Shown here: positions 16,749 through 26,030 of the stretch, piece after piece
How positions within the stretch are numbered: position 1 is the first letter of the stretch
Layout: the number at the start of each line of letters is the position of its first letter
Assembly (NCBI GenBank): GCA_947627545.1
Contig: CANQWK010000004.1
Coordinates: 20,818-84,817 of the forward strand
DNA length: 64,000 bases
DNA from: an uncultured Clostridia bacterium
GTDB lineage: Bacteria; Bacillota; Clostridia; Christensenellales; UBA1242
Direction of reading: 5' to 3'
Notes under the pieces: model-generated
Told to the model about the DNA's origin: nothing
Databases searched by the model: none
What the model saw: only the letters and a program-made list of their open reading frames with translations
Position numbers and translations under genes: made by a program

Positions 16749-17639
16749 ATGAAAGAAGAAATCATTGCCGAAATTTTGAAATATTGGAATACATTTGACA
16801 CCAAAGAAAAAATTGCTCACTTGCAAATGTATGAAAAGATTAATGCAAAACTTCATAATCGCTTAGAAAGGGAAGTTGTTTTTGTTGAACCAAAGAAAAA
16901 AGGAGATTTGTTGACTTTCGGGCAGTATAAAAAAGATGAGCCTGCTTTATTGCGTATAGCCAAAGTTAAAATAGACAAATATGATGCAATCCGCATGCTC
17001 GACACTACTTATCATGAAGGTTACCATGCTTTTGTTCACGATTTCTTAGATAATATAAACGATTTAAAAACTTTTTCAAATTTAACAAAAAATGAGTTTT
17101 TTACAGAATTTAAGCAAAACATACTTATGCTTTTAACTATGTCATGTAAGTATCGAGATTCTAAAGATAAAATTTCTCAATATTTTAAAGATTATTATTA
17201 CGAAGAACAGCTAGTTTATAAAGAAAGTTTAATTTTTATGTTGTATAACATATTAAAATTGAGCAGTAATAAATCGGATATAGAAATATTGTACAAAAAT
17301 TTTAAAATCCTAATTTCACAATATTTTGAACATGAAAAACGAATATCAAAACCCCCAATCTTAATAACAAAAGAAGATATTGAAAGGTCTAAACAAATGT
17401 TGAATGAAGTCGGCGAATTGTTTAGGTTAAATTTAGTTATCAATCTTGATGATAAAAATAATAAAAGACTAATTAAAAGATTTAAAACTGAACAATCACC
17501 AGAAGTTTCAGCAATAAAATATGATGTAATTATTGAATTAATAGAAAATGCGTTGAATAATTTAAAATATCATAAAGATGATAACAAATTCTTGAAATTT
17601 GAATTTGAAAAAACTGCAGAATTAATAAATTTAAAATAG
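16749..17639 (+). CDS. Orphan protein with an HExxH zincin-type motif
   Basis: 296-residue soluble protein of unknown family. The visible landmark is TTYHEGYHAFVHDF with H89-E90-G91-Y92-H93, the zinc-binding HExxH of many metallopeptidases; a third ligand cannot be assigned with confidence, although a C-terminal glutamate-rich helix is present. No signal peptide, so it is probably cytoplasmic. It starts at a consensus promoter whose -10 box ends 6 nt before the ATG. It sits between trmD and rbgA, where relatives carry rplS. rbgA starts 7 nt after its stop, so both may share a transcript. It may be a peptidase or only a zinc fold. Confidence 0.75.
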   Translation: MKEEIIAEILKYWNTFDTKEKIAHLQMYEKINAKLHNRLEREVVFVEPKKKGDLLTFGQYKKDEPALLRIAKVKIDKYDAIRMLDTTYHEGYHAFVHDFLDNINDLKTFSNLTKNEFFTEFKQNILMLLTMSCKYRDSKDKISQYFKDYYYEEQLVYKESLIFMLYNILKLSSNKSDIEILYKNFKILISQYFEHEKRISKPPILITKEDIERSKQMLNEVGELFRLNLVINLDDKNNKRLIKRFKTEQSPEVSAIKYDVIIELIENALNNLKYHKDDNKFLKFEFEKTAELINLK

Positions 17640-17646
17640 GAGATTT

Positions 17647-18486
17647 ATGATAAATTGGTTTCCAGGGCATATGAACAAAACATTAAAGCAAATGCAAAGT
17701 GATAGCAAACTTTGCGATTGTTTCATTTATGTTTTAGATGCTCGCTGCCCATTAAGTTGCATTAACCCTGAATTTATAAAGGTGGTTAAAGATAAACCCA
17801 TAATTTATGTTTTAAATAAGGCAGATTTAGTAGAAAGAACTGACTTGGTAATTTTTAAGAAATATTTCAATGCACAGGGTAGCGAATGCATTAGCCTTAA
17901 TGCAACAGTTAGTGGTAACTCTAAAATTTTAATTGACACTATAAATAAAATTTTTAAACAACGCATAGAAGCCAACAAACAAAAAGGCGTAAATTTTATA
18001 ACTCGTGCAATGATATTGGGTGTGCCAAATTCAGGCAAATCAACAATTGTTAATAACCTTTGCAATAAAGCAAGGGCAGTAACAGGTAATAAGGCAGGTG
18101 TAACAAAAAGCAAGCAATGGGTTAAGGTTAGCAACAATATTGAATTTATGGATACTCCAGGCGTACTTTTGCCGAATTTTGATGATGAACAAAAGGCATA
18201 TAATCTTGCAATTGTAGGCTCGGTAAAAGACGAAGTTTTAAATTTGGTTGATATTTCTATTCAACTTATTAATCGCCTAAATAATTTAAATGAAAATATT
18301 TTAAAATCTAAATATGGTGTAGAATATAACGAAAATACACAACTAATAAACATGTTACAACAAATTGGGAAAAAGCGTGGTTGCGTTATAAAAGGCGGAG
18401 AAATTGATTTAGAACGCACTTCAAAAATTTTGCTTACAGATTTTAGGTCTGGTAAACTTGGCAAAATTTGTTTAGAAAAAATATAA
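17647..18486 (+). CDS. rbgA: Ribosome biogenesis GTPase RbgA (YlqF)
   Basis: Circularly permuted GTPase that completes the 50S subunit by aiding late incorporation of L16. Seen in permuted order: NKADLV (G4) near residue 56, then GVPNSGKST (G1) near 124-132, DTPGVLLP (G3) near 169, and an ANTAR-like C-terminal helical domain. N-terminal INWFPGHMNKTLKQM is the family hallmark. 279 residues. RBS TAGGAG overlaps the previous stop. Confidence 0.96.
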   Translation: MINWFPGHMNKTLKQMQSDSKLCDCFIYVLDARCPLSCINPEFIKVVKDKPIIYVLNKADLVERTDLVIFKKYFNAQGSECISLNATVSGNSKILIDTINKIFKQRIEANKQKGVNFITRAMILGVPNSGKSTIVNNLCNKARAVTGNKAGVTKSKQWVKVSNNIEFMDTPGVLLPNFDDEQKAYNLAIVGSVKDEVLNLVDISIQLINRLNNLNENILKSKYGVEYNENTQLINMLQQIGKKRGCVIKGGEIDLERTSKILLTDFRSGKLGKICLEKI

Positions 18487-18631
18487 ATTCACTTTAAAAT
18501 TTTTAGCTATTAAAAAACTTTTTGTTATAGAAATTATAAAAATTTTAATAACAAAAATAATAAACAAAATTTAAAATTTTTAAAAATTAATTTTACAAAT
18601 ATTAAAAAATTAAAAGATTAAAAAGGTAATT

Positions 18632-19321
18632 ATGAACACAAAAACAAAAGCAGAAAAAAGCATAGCAAAATCTAAAATTGACACACAAGCAATTTTTGAA
18701 TATGATAAAAATTTGTTATCTAATAATATAAAAACAATTGCGGGCGTTGATGAAGTTGGGCGAGGTCCGCTAGCAGGTCCGGTTGTAACGGCGTGCGTTA
18801 TTATGCCTTACGATGAAATGATTAATGGAGTTTTTGATAGCAAGCAATTAAGTAAAAAGAAAAGGGAAGAATTAAATCAACAAATTTTAAACAAAGCCCT
18901 TGCAGTATCAATTTCAATGCGAGATAACAACCGAATAGACGAAATTAATATTTTGCAAGCAACCATTGAAAGCATGAAGGAAAGTTTTGAAAAATTAGTT
19001 TTAAAACCTGACCTTTTGCTTATAGATGCAGTTAAATTAAATGTGTGCAAAAATGAAAAATCAATAATTAAAGGCGATGCAACAAGTTATGCAATTGCTT
19101 GTGCGTCAATTGTTGCAAAAGTGTTTAGAGATAAATTAATGGCAGATTATTCAATACAATTTCCGCAATACGATTTTAAAAACAATGTTGGTTATGGCAC
19201 AGCAAAACATTATCAGGTAATTAAAAATTATGGCATAACGCCAATTCATCGCCTTTCATTTTTAAAAGGAATAGTTAACCAAACAGATAAAAACATGCAA
19301 ACAAATATCAATAATAAATAA
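18632..19321 (+). CDS. rnhB: Ribonuclease HII
   Basis: Removes ribonucleotides and RNA from RNA-DNA hybrids. Seen: AGVDEVGRGPLAGPVV near residues 39-55 with the catalytic D-E pair, DSKQLSKKKRE, LLIDAVKL, and ASIVAKVFRD. 229 residues. The 145-nt gap to rbgA is extremely AT-rich with nothing else recognisable. Binding site AAAAAGG is modest. rbgA-rnhB order is conserved in Firmicutes. Confidence 0.96.
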   Translation: MNTKTKAEKSIAKSKIDTQAIFEYDKNLLSNNIKTIAGVDEVGRGPLAGPVVTACVIMPYDEMINGVFDSKQLSKKKREELNQQILNKALAVSISMRDNNRIDEINILQATIESMKESFEKLVLKPDLLLIDAVKLNVCKNEKSIIKGDATSYAIACASIVAKVFRDKLMADYSIQFPQYDFKNNVGYGTAKHYQVIKNYGITPIHRLSFLKGIVNQTDKNMQTNINNK

Positions 19322-19405
19322 AATCTGCAACTAAAAAATCTTAAAGGAATTCTAAAAAACGCAATATATATTTTAAAATTTAACAAATATTTAAAAGGAT
19401 GTTAA

Positions 19406-19753
19406 ATGGAACACATATTATTTGGTAAAAAGGGCGAAGCGCTGGCAACTACTTATCTTAAAAATAAAGGTTATAAAATAATAGCAAACAATTATAAAAC
19501 AAAAATAGGCGAAATTGATATAATTGCCCAAATTGATAACACTATTGTTTTTGTTGAAGTTAAAACTAGAACATCTAGTGCATTTGGCGACCCACTAGAA
19601 GCTATAAATTATCAAAAACAGCGAAAAATAAGAAATGTTGCAACATATTATTTAAAAAGCAAAGGCTTGCTAGATACAAATTGTCGCTTTGATGCAATTG
19701 CCGTTTTAGGTGATGACGAAGCCAGCATTCGCCATATAGAAAACGCCTTTTAG
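19406..19753 (+). CDS. yraN: YraN/UPF0102 family putative endonuclease
   Basis: 115-residue protein of the UPF0102 family, with a restriction-endonuclease-like fold. Seen: GKKGEALATTYLKNKGYKII and the PD-(D/E)XK-type core GEIDIIAQ...FVEVKTRTS near residues 35-55. Role in the cell is not settled in the family; the rnhB-yraN neighbourhood is widely conserved and suggests nucleic acid processing. AAAAGGATG site. Confidence 0.93.
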   Translation: MEHILFGKKGEALATTYLKNKGYKIIANNYKTKIGEIDIIAQIDNTIVFVEVKTRTSSAFGDPLEAINYQKQRKIRNVATYYLKSKGLLDTNCRFDAIAVLGDDEASIRHIENAF

Positions 19754-19870
19754 TTTTAATTTATGATTTTATATTGCCTTTATCAACTATCTTAAGTTTA
19801 AAACTATTTTATTTTTGTAAAATTTTTAACAAATTTTTTAAAAACACTTGCAAATTGTAAAAATATGTGT

Positions 19871-19936
19871 TAATATAATTAAGTTGAATATTGGCGGTCC
19901 GCTGTGGTCCAATCATAAGAACGCTAATTTAGGAGG
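19871..19936 (+). promoter_or_regulatory. L19-type ribosomal protein leader upstream of rplS
   Basis: The 5' region of rplS contains GTCCGCTG and a closing stem TTGGCG (19891-19896) with CGCTAA (19922-19927), plus ATTGG/CCAAT, and ends with the AGGAGGT binding site. This resembles the Rfam L19 leader of low-GC Gram-positives, an autoregulatory element for rplS. A weak promoter (TTGCAA 19848-19853, TAATAT/TATAAT region 19871-19879) precedes it. A covariance model search was not possible. Confidence 0.5.
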
Positions 19937-19942
19937 TATGAA

Positions 19943-20284
19943 ATGACTATTATCGACCAAATCGAGAAAGAGCAAGTTAGAACAGACATCACTCCTTTTA
20001 ATATTGGAGACACTGTGCGTGTTATGTACAAGGTTAAGGAAGGAGATAAAGAGCGTGTTCAAGCCTACGAAGGCGTTGTAATTGCAAAAAAAGGTGCGGG
20101 AGTTAGAGAAAACTTTACTGTTAGACGCATTTCTTTTGGTGTTGGCGTGGAAAGAACATTCCCAATCAACAGCCCAAGAATAGATAAAGTTGTTGTAACA
20201 AGAAAGGGTGCTGTTCGCCGTGCTAAAATTTATTACATTCGCAATCTTTCAGGTAAGGCTGCAAAAGTTAAAGAAGTTAAATAA
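19943..20284 (+). CDS. rplS: 50S ribosomal protein L19
   Basis: Ribosomal protein at the 30S-50S interface. Seen: [27 protein letters not shown] (first residues of the conserved barrel) , [20 protein letters not shown], and the basic C-terminus [16 protein letters not shown]. 113 residues. Very strong AGGAGGT site; the start is the ATG at 19943, not the out-of-frame ATG at 19938. It is transcribed alone, having been separated from trmD, with leader, promoter and terminator of its own. Confidence 0.97.
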   Translation: MTIIDQIEKEQVRTDITPFNIGDTVRVMYKVKEGDKERVQAYEGVVIAKKGAGVRENFTVRRISFGVGVERTFPINSPRIDKVVVTRKGAVRRAKIYYIRNLSGKAAKVKEVK

Positions 20285-20304
20285 GTGGCAAAAGCCACTT
20301 TTTT
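20283..20304 (+). terminator. Terminator of rplS
   Basis: AAGTGGC and GCCACTT pair across AAAA, followed by TTTTCTTTT, immediately at the rplS stop. Confidence 0.85.
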
Positions 20305-20431
20305 CTTTTAAATGATAAAAATAATAAAATTTTAAAAAGGTGTAACATCATAAATGATTAATTTATTAAATTTATAAAAAATAATGAAATAAACTGATTT
20401 ATAAGCTAGTTTAATTTAAAATATAAAAAAT

Positions 20432-20457
20432 GAAACTGTTAACTCGGTTTCTTTTTT
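20432..20457 (+). terminator. Second hairpin terminator between rplS and comM
   Basis: GAAACTG (20432-20438) pairs with CGGTTTC (20445-20451) around TTAACT, followed by TTTTTTG. The 127 nt between this and the rplS terminator hold no gene or other signal that I can see; the hairpin may end an unseen small RNA or simply back up the first terminator. Confidence 0.6.
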
Positions 20458-20483
20458 GTTTTGTTAATTGCATTATTATTTAC

Positions 20484-20512
20484 TTGACAAAATTTGCCAA
20501 TTTTTGTAGTCT
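20484..20512 (+). promoter_or_regulatory. Promoter of comM-dprA, leaderless geometry
   Basis: TTGACA at 20484-20489, 17-nt spacer, weak -10 TAGTCT at 20507-20512, then 6 T residues and the ATG at 20519. There is no ribosome binding site. Confidence 0.6.
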
Positions 20513-20518
20513 TTTTTT

Positions 20519-22051
20519 ATGTTAGCAAAAATTTTATCTTTTGGTTTAAATGGAATAACTGGCTATCCGGTTACAATAGAAGTAGATATAAATGCAGGTT
20601 TGCCTGGCTATGATGTCGTTGGCTTAGCAGATGTCGCTATTAAAGAAAGCAAAAGCAGGGTTAAGGCCGCAATTAAAAATAGCGGATATAGCTATCCAAT
20701 TAATAAAGTTGTAATTAATTTAGCGCCGGCGGATACAAAAAAAGAAGGTAGTATGTACGACCTTCCTATTGCACTAGGCATATTGCTTTGTGAAGGAAAA
20801 TTGAAACAGGAAAAGTTAAATAATTACATAATTTTGGGCGAGTTGAGTTTAGATGGTCAGGTGCGAAAACTTAATGGAATAATGCCAATGATTATAAGTG
20901 CTAAACAAATAGGTTTTAGCAAATTTATAATTCCACAACAGAATGCAACTGAAGCCTCGTTCGTAGACGGAATTGAAGTTTATGCAGTTGAAAATTTAAA
21001 ACAAGTTGTAGATTATTTTAACGGAGAAATTGAAATAAATAAGTTAGATAACAAAAGCTTTGAAACTGTTGTAAAGGAACATAATTTTAAGCACGATTTT
21101 GCTTATGTAAAAGGTCAAGCAAGTGCGAAAAGGGCAATGGAAATAGCCGCAGCAGGTGGTCATAACATTTTATTAATAGGTCCACCAGGAGCAGGTAAAA
21201 CCATGCTTGCAAAATGTTTTTCATCTATATTGCCAGACCTAACGTTTGAAGAAAGCTTAGAAGTAACAAAAATTCATAGCGTTGCCGGAATTTTAGATTC
21301 TAAACAAGGTATAGTTGTTGAACGCCCATTTAGAAGTCCACATCATAGCTCATCGCTAGTTGCTTTAACAGGTGGAGGTCAAAAAGCAAAGCCAGGTGAA
21401 GTAAGTTTAGCACATAACGGCGTTTTATTTTTAGACGAAATGCCTGAATATGCTCGTAGCACAATTGAAACCTTGCGTCAACCAATGGAAGATGGTTATA
21501 TAACCGTTGCACGCAACGCACAAACAATTCAATATCCTGCCAATTTTATATTAGTTGCCAGCATGAACCCTTGTCCATGCGGATATTACGGCAGTTCAAC
21601 ACACGAATGTAAATGTTCACCAACGGCTATACATAAATATCTTTCAAAAATAAGTGGTCCATTATTAGACCGCATAGATTTGCATATTGAAGTTGATAGT
21701 GTCCAATTTGAAGATTTAAATGATTTAAAAATGGAAGAACCTAGTGCAAAAATAAAGGAAAGGGTTAACCACGCTAGAGATATTCAATTAAAAAGATTTA
21801 AAGGCTCAGGAATATATTCTAACTCAAAAATGGATGAAAAGGAATTTAAAAAATATTGCGTGCTAGATAAAACATGTACCGATTTAATAGAATATGCTTT
21901 TAAAAAATTTAATTTATCGGCTCGAGCATATAATAGAATTTTAAAGGTTGCTCGCACAATTGCAGATTTAGACGGCAAAGAAAACATAGAGAAACAGCAT
22001 ATATTAGAGGCAATACAATACAGAACATTAGATAAAAAATACACAGTATAA
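20519..22051 (+). CDS. comM: YifB/ComM family Mg-chelatase-like AAA+ ATPase
   Basis: Hexameric AAA+ protein; ComM homologues act as branch-migration helicases during natural transformation. Seen: N-terminal Lon-protease-like fold (GLPGYDVVGLADVAIKESK), Walker A GPPGAGKT near residues 220-228, RPFRSPHHS, GEVSLAHNGVLFLDE (Walker B), and the zinc-like CPCGYYGS...C.C, with MNPCPCG. 510 residues, full length. It precedes dprA by 52 nt, forming a transformation pair; comEC is elsewhere in the window. Confidence 0.95.
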   Translation: MLAKILSFGLNGITGYPVTIEVDINAGLPGYDVVGLADVAIKESKSRVKAAIKNSGYSYPINKVVINLAPADTKKEGSMYDLPIALGILLCEGKLKQEKLNNYIILGELSLDGQVRKLNGIMPMIISAKQIGFSKFIIPQQNATEASFVDGIEVYAVENLKQVVDYFNGEIEINKLDNKSFETVVKEHNFKHDFAYVKGQASAKRAMEIAAAGGHNILLIGPPGAGKTMLAKCFSSILPDLTFEESLEVTKIHSVAGILDSKQGIVVERPFRSPHHSSSLVALTGGGQKAKPGEVSLAHNGVLFLDEMPEYARSTIETLRQPMEDGYITVARNAQTIQYPANFILVASMNPCPCGYYGSSTHECKCSPTAIHKYLSKISGPLLDRIDLHIEVDSVQFEDLNDLKMEEPSAKIKERVNHARDIQLKRFKGSGIYSNSKMDEKEFKKYCVLDKTCTDLIEYAFKKFNLSARAYNRILKVARTIADLDGKENIEKQHILEAIQYRTLDKKYTV

Positions 22052-22103
22052 AGTAGTGGTAATATTTATTTGCTTATAAAATAAAAATAAAAAAAGGTTA
22101 ATT

Positions 22104-23183
22104 ATGACAATTGAAGAAAGAAACATAATTTGGCTAGATTTATTTAGCTTTTTAGGTTATCAAAAGAAAATAAAAATTTTAAGTTTATTTGATAAAAATC
22201 AAGATATCAAAAAGTATTTTTTATCTAACATTAAACTAAAAGAAATTTTAACTGACAGTGAATTTATTCAAATGTCTAATTTTTTAGATGATAATTATCT
22301 TGATGCCCAAATAGAAAAATTTATTAAAAATGGCATTTCTATGATAACTTTATCTAACCCTAATTACCCTGCACTATTAAAGGAAATAGACACTCCGCCG
22401 CTGTGCTTATATTGTAAAGGAAACCTTCAACTTTTAAATTCAATTTGCATAGGAATTGTTGGAACAAGAAAACCAAGTGATTATGGTATAGTGGTAACAA
22501 AGCAGTTTTCAAAAGAACTTGCTTCGTGCGGAGTTACAATAGTATCAGGCTTGGCGGTTGGTGTTGACACAATTGCACATAAAGCAGCGTTAGATGAAAA
22601 CGGCAGCACAATAGCAGTTTTGGCAGGTGGGCTTTTTCATATCTATCCATCAATAAATATTGGTTTAGCAAGAAAGTTGGAAGAAAACAATTTAATTATA
22701 AGTGAAAACACCCCTGATGCAATGCCACAAACATATTATTTCCCAATGAGAAACCGCATAATAGCAGGCTTATCAAAAGGCGTGTTAATAACCGAAGCAG
22801 GTGAGAAAAGTGGTTCTTTAATAACAGCAAACTATGCGTTAGATTATAACCGAGAAATCTTTGTTGTTCCAGGTAGAATAAATTCTCCAACTTCGGCAGG
22901 AACAAATAATTTTATTAATGAATATTTAACATCTTTTACCTTAAACAGCCAAAAAATTCTTGATTTTTTGCATTTAACAAAAGAAAACCAAAAAAATTCA
23001 GCCGTTCAACTTGACATTCGTGAGCAAATTATTATAAATTATATAGCGGCAGAACAAAGAACATTTCAAGAGATTTGCGACTATACTCATCTTCCTGTAA
23101 ATGAACTAAATGCAACATTGCTTAATCTTGAAATGGAAGGTTTAATAACCAAACTTGCCAATAATAGTTATATAAAATCTTAG
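22104..23183 (+). CDS. dprA: DNA processing protein DprA
   Basis: Binds incoming single-stranded DNA and loads RecA during transformation. Seen: N-terminal helical domain, Rossmann-fold core with GTRKPSDYG, VSGLAVGVDTIAHKAAL, and LAGGLFHIYP, MRNRIIAGLS, TEAGEKSGSL; C-terminal winged-helix domain (about 300-359). 359 residues. AAAAAGG site. Follows comM in the same orientation; HAD gene follows after 8 nt. Confidence 0.96.
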   Translation: MTIEERNIIWLDLFSFLGYQKKIKILSLFDKNQDIKKYFLSNIKLKEILTDSEFIQMSNFLDDNYLDAQIEKFIKNGISMITLSNPNYPALLKEIDTPPLCLYCKGNLQLLNSICIGIVGTRKPSDYGIVVTKQFSKELASCGVTIVSGLAVGVDTIAHKAALDENGSTIAVLAGGLFHIYPSINIGLARKLEENNLIISENTPDAMPQTYYFPMRNRIIAGLSKGVLITEAGEKSGSLITANYALDYNREIFVVPGRINSPTSAGTNNFINEYLTSFTLNSQKILDFLHLTKENQKNSAVQLDIREQIIINYIAAEQRTFQEICDYTHLPVNELNATLLNLEMEGLITKLANNSYIKS

Positions 23184-23191
23184 GAGAAAAA

Positions 23192-23839
23192 ATGACAAAG
23201 GTTGTAATTTTTGATTTTGACGGCACATTAACAATAGACAATAATGTTTGGTATAAAATTTGGAAAGAATTAAATATGTTAGACATTGACGATTATCTTT
23301 ACAGAAAATATAAAAGCAATGAATTTTCTTATGATGAGTGGGTAGAACAAGCATTTAATTATTTTATAAAAGGCAAATTGAATATTAAAACAATAAATAA
23401 AGTTGCAAAAGAAACAAAATTAATAAATAATTTAAATGAAACATTTAACATTTTAAAATCGAAAAATATAAAGATTTATATTTTATCTGGCGGAATAAAA
23501 AATGTTATAGATTTAGTTTTAAAACAATCTAAAAATTGCATTGAAAAAATAGAAGCACATAAGTTAATTTTTAACAATTTTGGCAATCTTACAAATTTTG
23601 AAAACCCTGACCACAATTTGCGAGATAAACAGGAATATATTAAAAGAGTAATAAATCAATTAAACATTAAAGCAAATGAACTTTTATTTGTTGGAAATGA
23701 TTGGAACGATGAAACCGCTTGTAAAACAGGTTGCCGAACATTATGTATAAATGCGGAGGAAACAGACGAAAACAACACAACTATTTGGCATAATCATTTA
23801 AAAACAAACAATTTGTTAGATATAATGCAATATGTTTAA
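23192..23839 (+). CDS. HAD-family phosphatase
   Basis: 215-residue cytoplasmic HAD hydrolase of the phosphoserine-phosphatase-like type. Seen: motif I FDFDGTLT at residues 8-15, motif II LSGG near 108, and motif IV GNDWNDETA near 168-176. A helical cap lies between motifs I and II. TAGGAG site overlaps the dprA end, so it is co-transcribed with comM-dprA. Substrate cannot be told from sequence. Confidence 0.88.
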   Translation: MTKVVIFDFDGTLTIDNNVWYKIWKELNMLDIDDYLYRKYKSNEFSYDEWVEQAFNYFIKGKLNIKTINKVAKETKLINNLNETFNILKSKNIKIYILSGGIKNVIDLVLKQSKNCIEKIEAHKLIFNNFGNLTNFENPDHNLRDKQEYIKRVINQLNIKANELLFVGNDWNDETACKTGCRTLCINAEETDENNTTIWHNHLKTNNLLDIMQYV

Positions 23840-23951
23840 TTTAAAGAGGTCTAAAATTAATAAATGTTTGCGTTATAGGTATTTGCGTAAATTAAAAGTT
23901 AATATTATGTAAAAAATTATTAAAATAAAAAATACAAAGTTAAAGGAAATT

Positions 23952-26030
23952 ATGAAATTAGTTTTTATAGAAGGACCAGGTAAAAAAGATTCAATAAAAA
24001 AATATTTAGGTGCAGAATATATTGTTTTTCCAACAAAAGGCCATGTTAGAGATTTGCCTCAAAAATCATTTGCAATAGATTTAAACAATAATTATGAGCC
24101 TACCTATGAAATAATACCAAATAAAAAATCAACGGTAGCCGAACTTAAAAAATTAGCGGAAAAGGCTGATGCAATTTATTTGGCAAGCGACCCAGATAGA
24201 GAAGGAGAGGCTATTGCATGGCATTTGGCAACAATCTTAAATTTAGATAAAGATGCCTTGGTACGTACCGCTTTTAATGAAATTAGTAAAAAAGCAGTTA
24301 ATGAAAGTATCAAAAATCCAAAACCTATCAATTTAGATTTAGTTAATGCTCAACAAGGCAGGCGAGTGTTAGATAGAATTATGGGCTATAAATTAAGCCC
24401 ACTTCTTTCAAAAAAAATTCATGCCAATTTAAGTGCTGGTAGAGTTCAATCCGTAACTCTAAAACTTGTTGTAGATAGAGAAAAAGCAATTAAATCTTTT
24501 GTGCCACAAGAATATTGGAATGTTACAGCCGAACTAGAAAAAGATAAACAAAAATTTAAGGCGGATTTAATTCAGTTTAAAGATAAAAAACTAGAAATTC
24601 ACTCTAAAGCAGAAGTTGATGAAGCCCTAAAAGTAATAGAAAATGCCGAATATAAAGTAAGTTCAGTTAAAAGGCAAATTGCCTATTCTAAACCGCCTGC
24701 ACCTTACATTACAAGTAGTTTGCAGCAAGATGCACTTTCAAAATTAAAATTTTCTTTGGCAACCTACACAAAAACTGCACAGTCTCTTTATGAAGGTGTT
24801 ATGATAGCTGGCGAAGGTAAAACTGCGCTTGTAACTTATATTCGTACCGATAGTACTCGCGTTAGTGTAGATGCACAATTTATGGCAAAAGAATATATTG
24901 TAGAAAAATTTGGCAGCCAATATCATCCAGGCAAATTTAACGAATTTAGCACAAAGCAGAATGCTCAGGACGCGCACGAAGCCATAAGGCCAATTAGTTT
25001 AAAATATACTCCTGAATATTTAAACGGAAAAATAGACGAGCAATATTTAAAACTTTACACATTAATTTTTAACCGATTTGTTGCTAGTCAAATGAGCTGG
25101 GCACAATATGATAGTTTGCAAGTTGACATATTAGCAAACGATTATAAATTTCGTTCGTCTGGCAAAGCCTTGATATTTGATGGCTATACAAAATTAATAA
25201 AGCCGCAAGAAGAAGATAAAAACGGAATAAATATTCCATCGCTTGCCGAAAACGATGTTGTAACAAAAAACAAAATTAAAACCGAACAAAAATTTACTAA
25301 ACCGCCAACTCGATTTACTGCTGCTACATTAACTCATGAAATGGAAGTGCAAGGCATTGGCAGACCTTCAACTTATGCAAACACAATAAGCACTTTATTT
25401 AATAGAGAATATATAAAAACTGAAAAAAATTATTTAATTCCAACCGATTTAGGCGTGCAAGTAACCGATTATCTAGAAGAATATTTTAAGCAGGCAATGG
25501 ATATAAAATTTACTGCCGATATGGAAAAAGAACTAGATGATGTGGAACTTGGCAAAGTAAAGTGGCAAGATATTGTAGATAGGTTTTATAAAGATTTTAG
25601 CCAACAACTTGAATTTGCAAGTAAACAATCTGGCATAATTTTGCAAAAATCTGAACCTGAATTAAGCGACATTACATGCGATAAATGTGGGGCAATGATG
25701 GTTTATAGAGAAGGCAAATTTGGACGTTTTCTTGCTTGTTCAAATTATCCAAAATGTAAAAACACAAAAAATTTAAATGAAGTAAAAAATCAAGTGCAAG
25801 AAAAAGGTATATGTCCAAAATGCGGTGGAGTTGTAAGTGCAAAATATTCCAAAAAGGGCAAATTGTTCTTTGGTTGCGAAAATTATCCTAAATGCGATTA
25901 TGTTTCTTGGAATTTACCACTAACTGAAAAATGCCCAAAATGTAACGCTAATTTATTTAAACGCTTTACACCAAAAACTCAAACAATATTTTGCCAAACA
26001 AAAGGTTGCAATTATGTTAAAAAAGATTAA
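23952..26030 (+). CDS. topA: DNA topoisomerase I (type IA)
   Basis: Relaxes negative supercoils by transient single-strand breakage. Seen: TOPRIM start KLVFIEGPGKKDSIKKYLG, SDPDREGEAIAWH, GRVQSVTLKL, active-site Tyr in LVTYIRTDSTR near residue 296, and QDAHEAIRP. The C-terminus has three four-cysteine zinc ribbons (about 580-692: CDKCG, CPKCGG, CPKCN). Family genes often begin KLVIVESPAKAKT; here S and A are replaced (EGPGKKDS), a slight divergence. trmFO overlaps its last 17 nt. RBS AAAGGAAAT. Confidence 0.96.
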   Translation: MKLVFIEGPGKKDSIKKYLGAEYIVFPTKGHVRDLPQKSFAIDLNNNYEPTYEIIPNKKSTVAELKKLAEKADAIYLASDPDREGEAIAWHLATILNLDKDALVRTAFNEISKKAVNESIKNPKPINLDLVNAQQGRRVLDRIMGYKLSPLLSKKIHANLSAGRVQSVTLKLVVDREKAIKSFVPQEYWNVTAELEKDKQKFKADLIQFKDKKLEIHSKAEVDEALKVIENAEYKVSSVKRQIAYSKPPAPYITSSLQQDALSKLKFSLATYTKTAQSLYEGVMIAGEGKTALVTYIRTDSTRVSVDAQFMAKEYIVEKFGSQYHPGKFNEFSTKQNAQDAHEAIRPISLKYTPEYLNGKIDEQYLKLYTLIFNRFVASQMSWAQYDSLQVDILANDYKFRSSGKALIFDGYTKLIKPQEEDKNGINIPSLAENDVVTKNKIKTEQKFTKPPTRFTAATLTHEMEVQGIGRPSTYANTISTLFNREYIKTEKNYLIPTDLGVQVTDYLEEYFKQAMDIKFTADMEKELDDVELGKVKWQDIVDRFYKDFSQQLEFASKQSGIILQKSEPELSDITCDKCGAMMVYREGKFGRFLACSNYPKCKNTKNLNEVKNQVQEKGICPKCGGVVSAKYSKKGKLFFGCENYPKCDYVSWNLPLTEKCPKCNANLFKRFTPKTQTIFCQTKGCNYVKKD

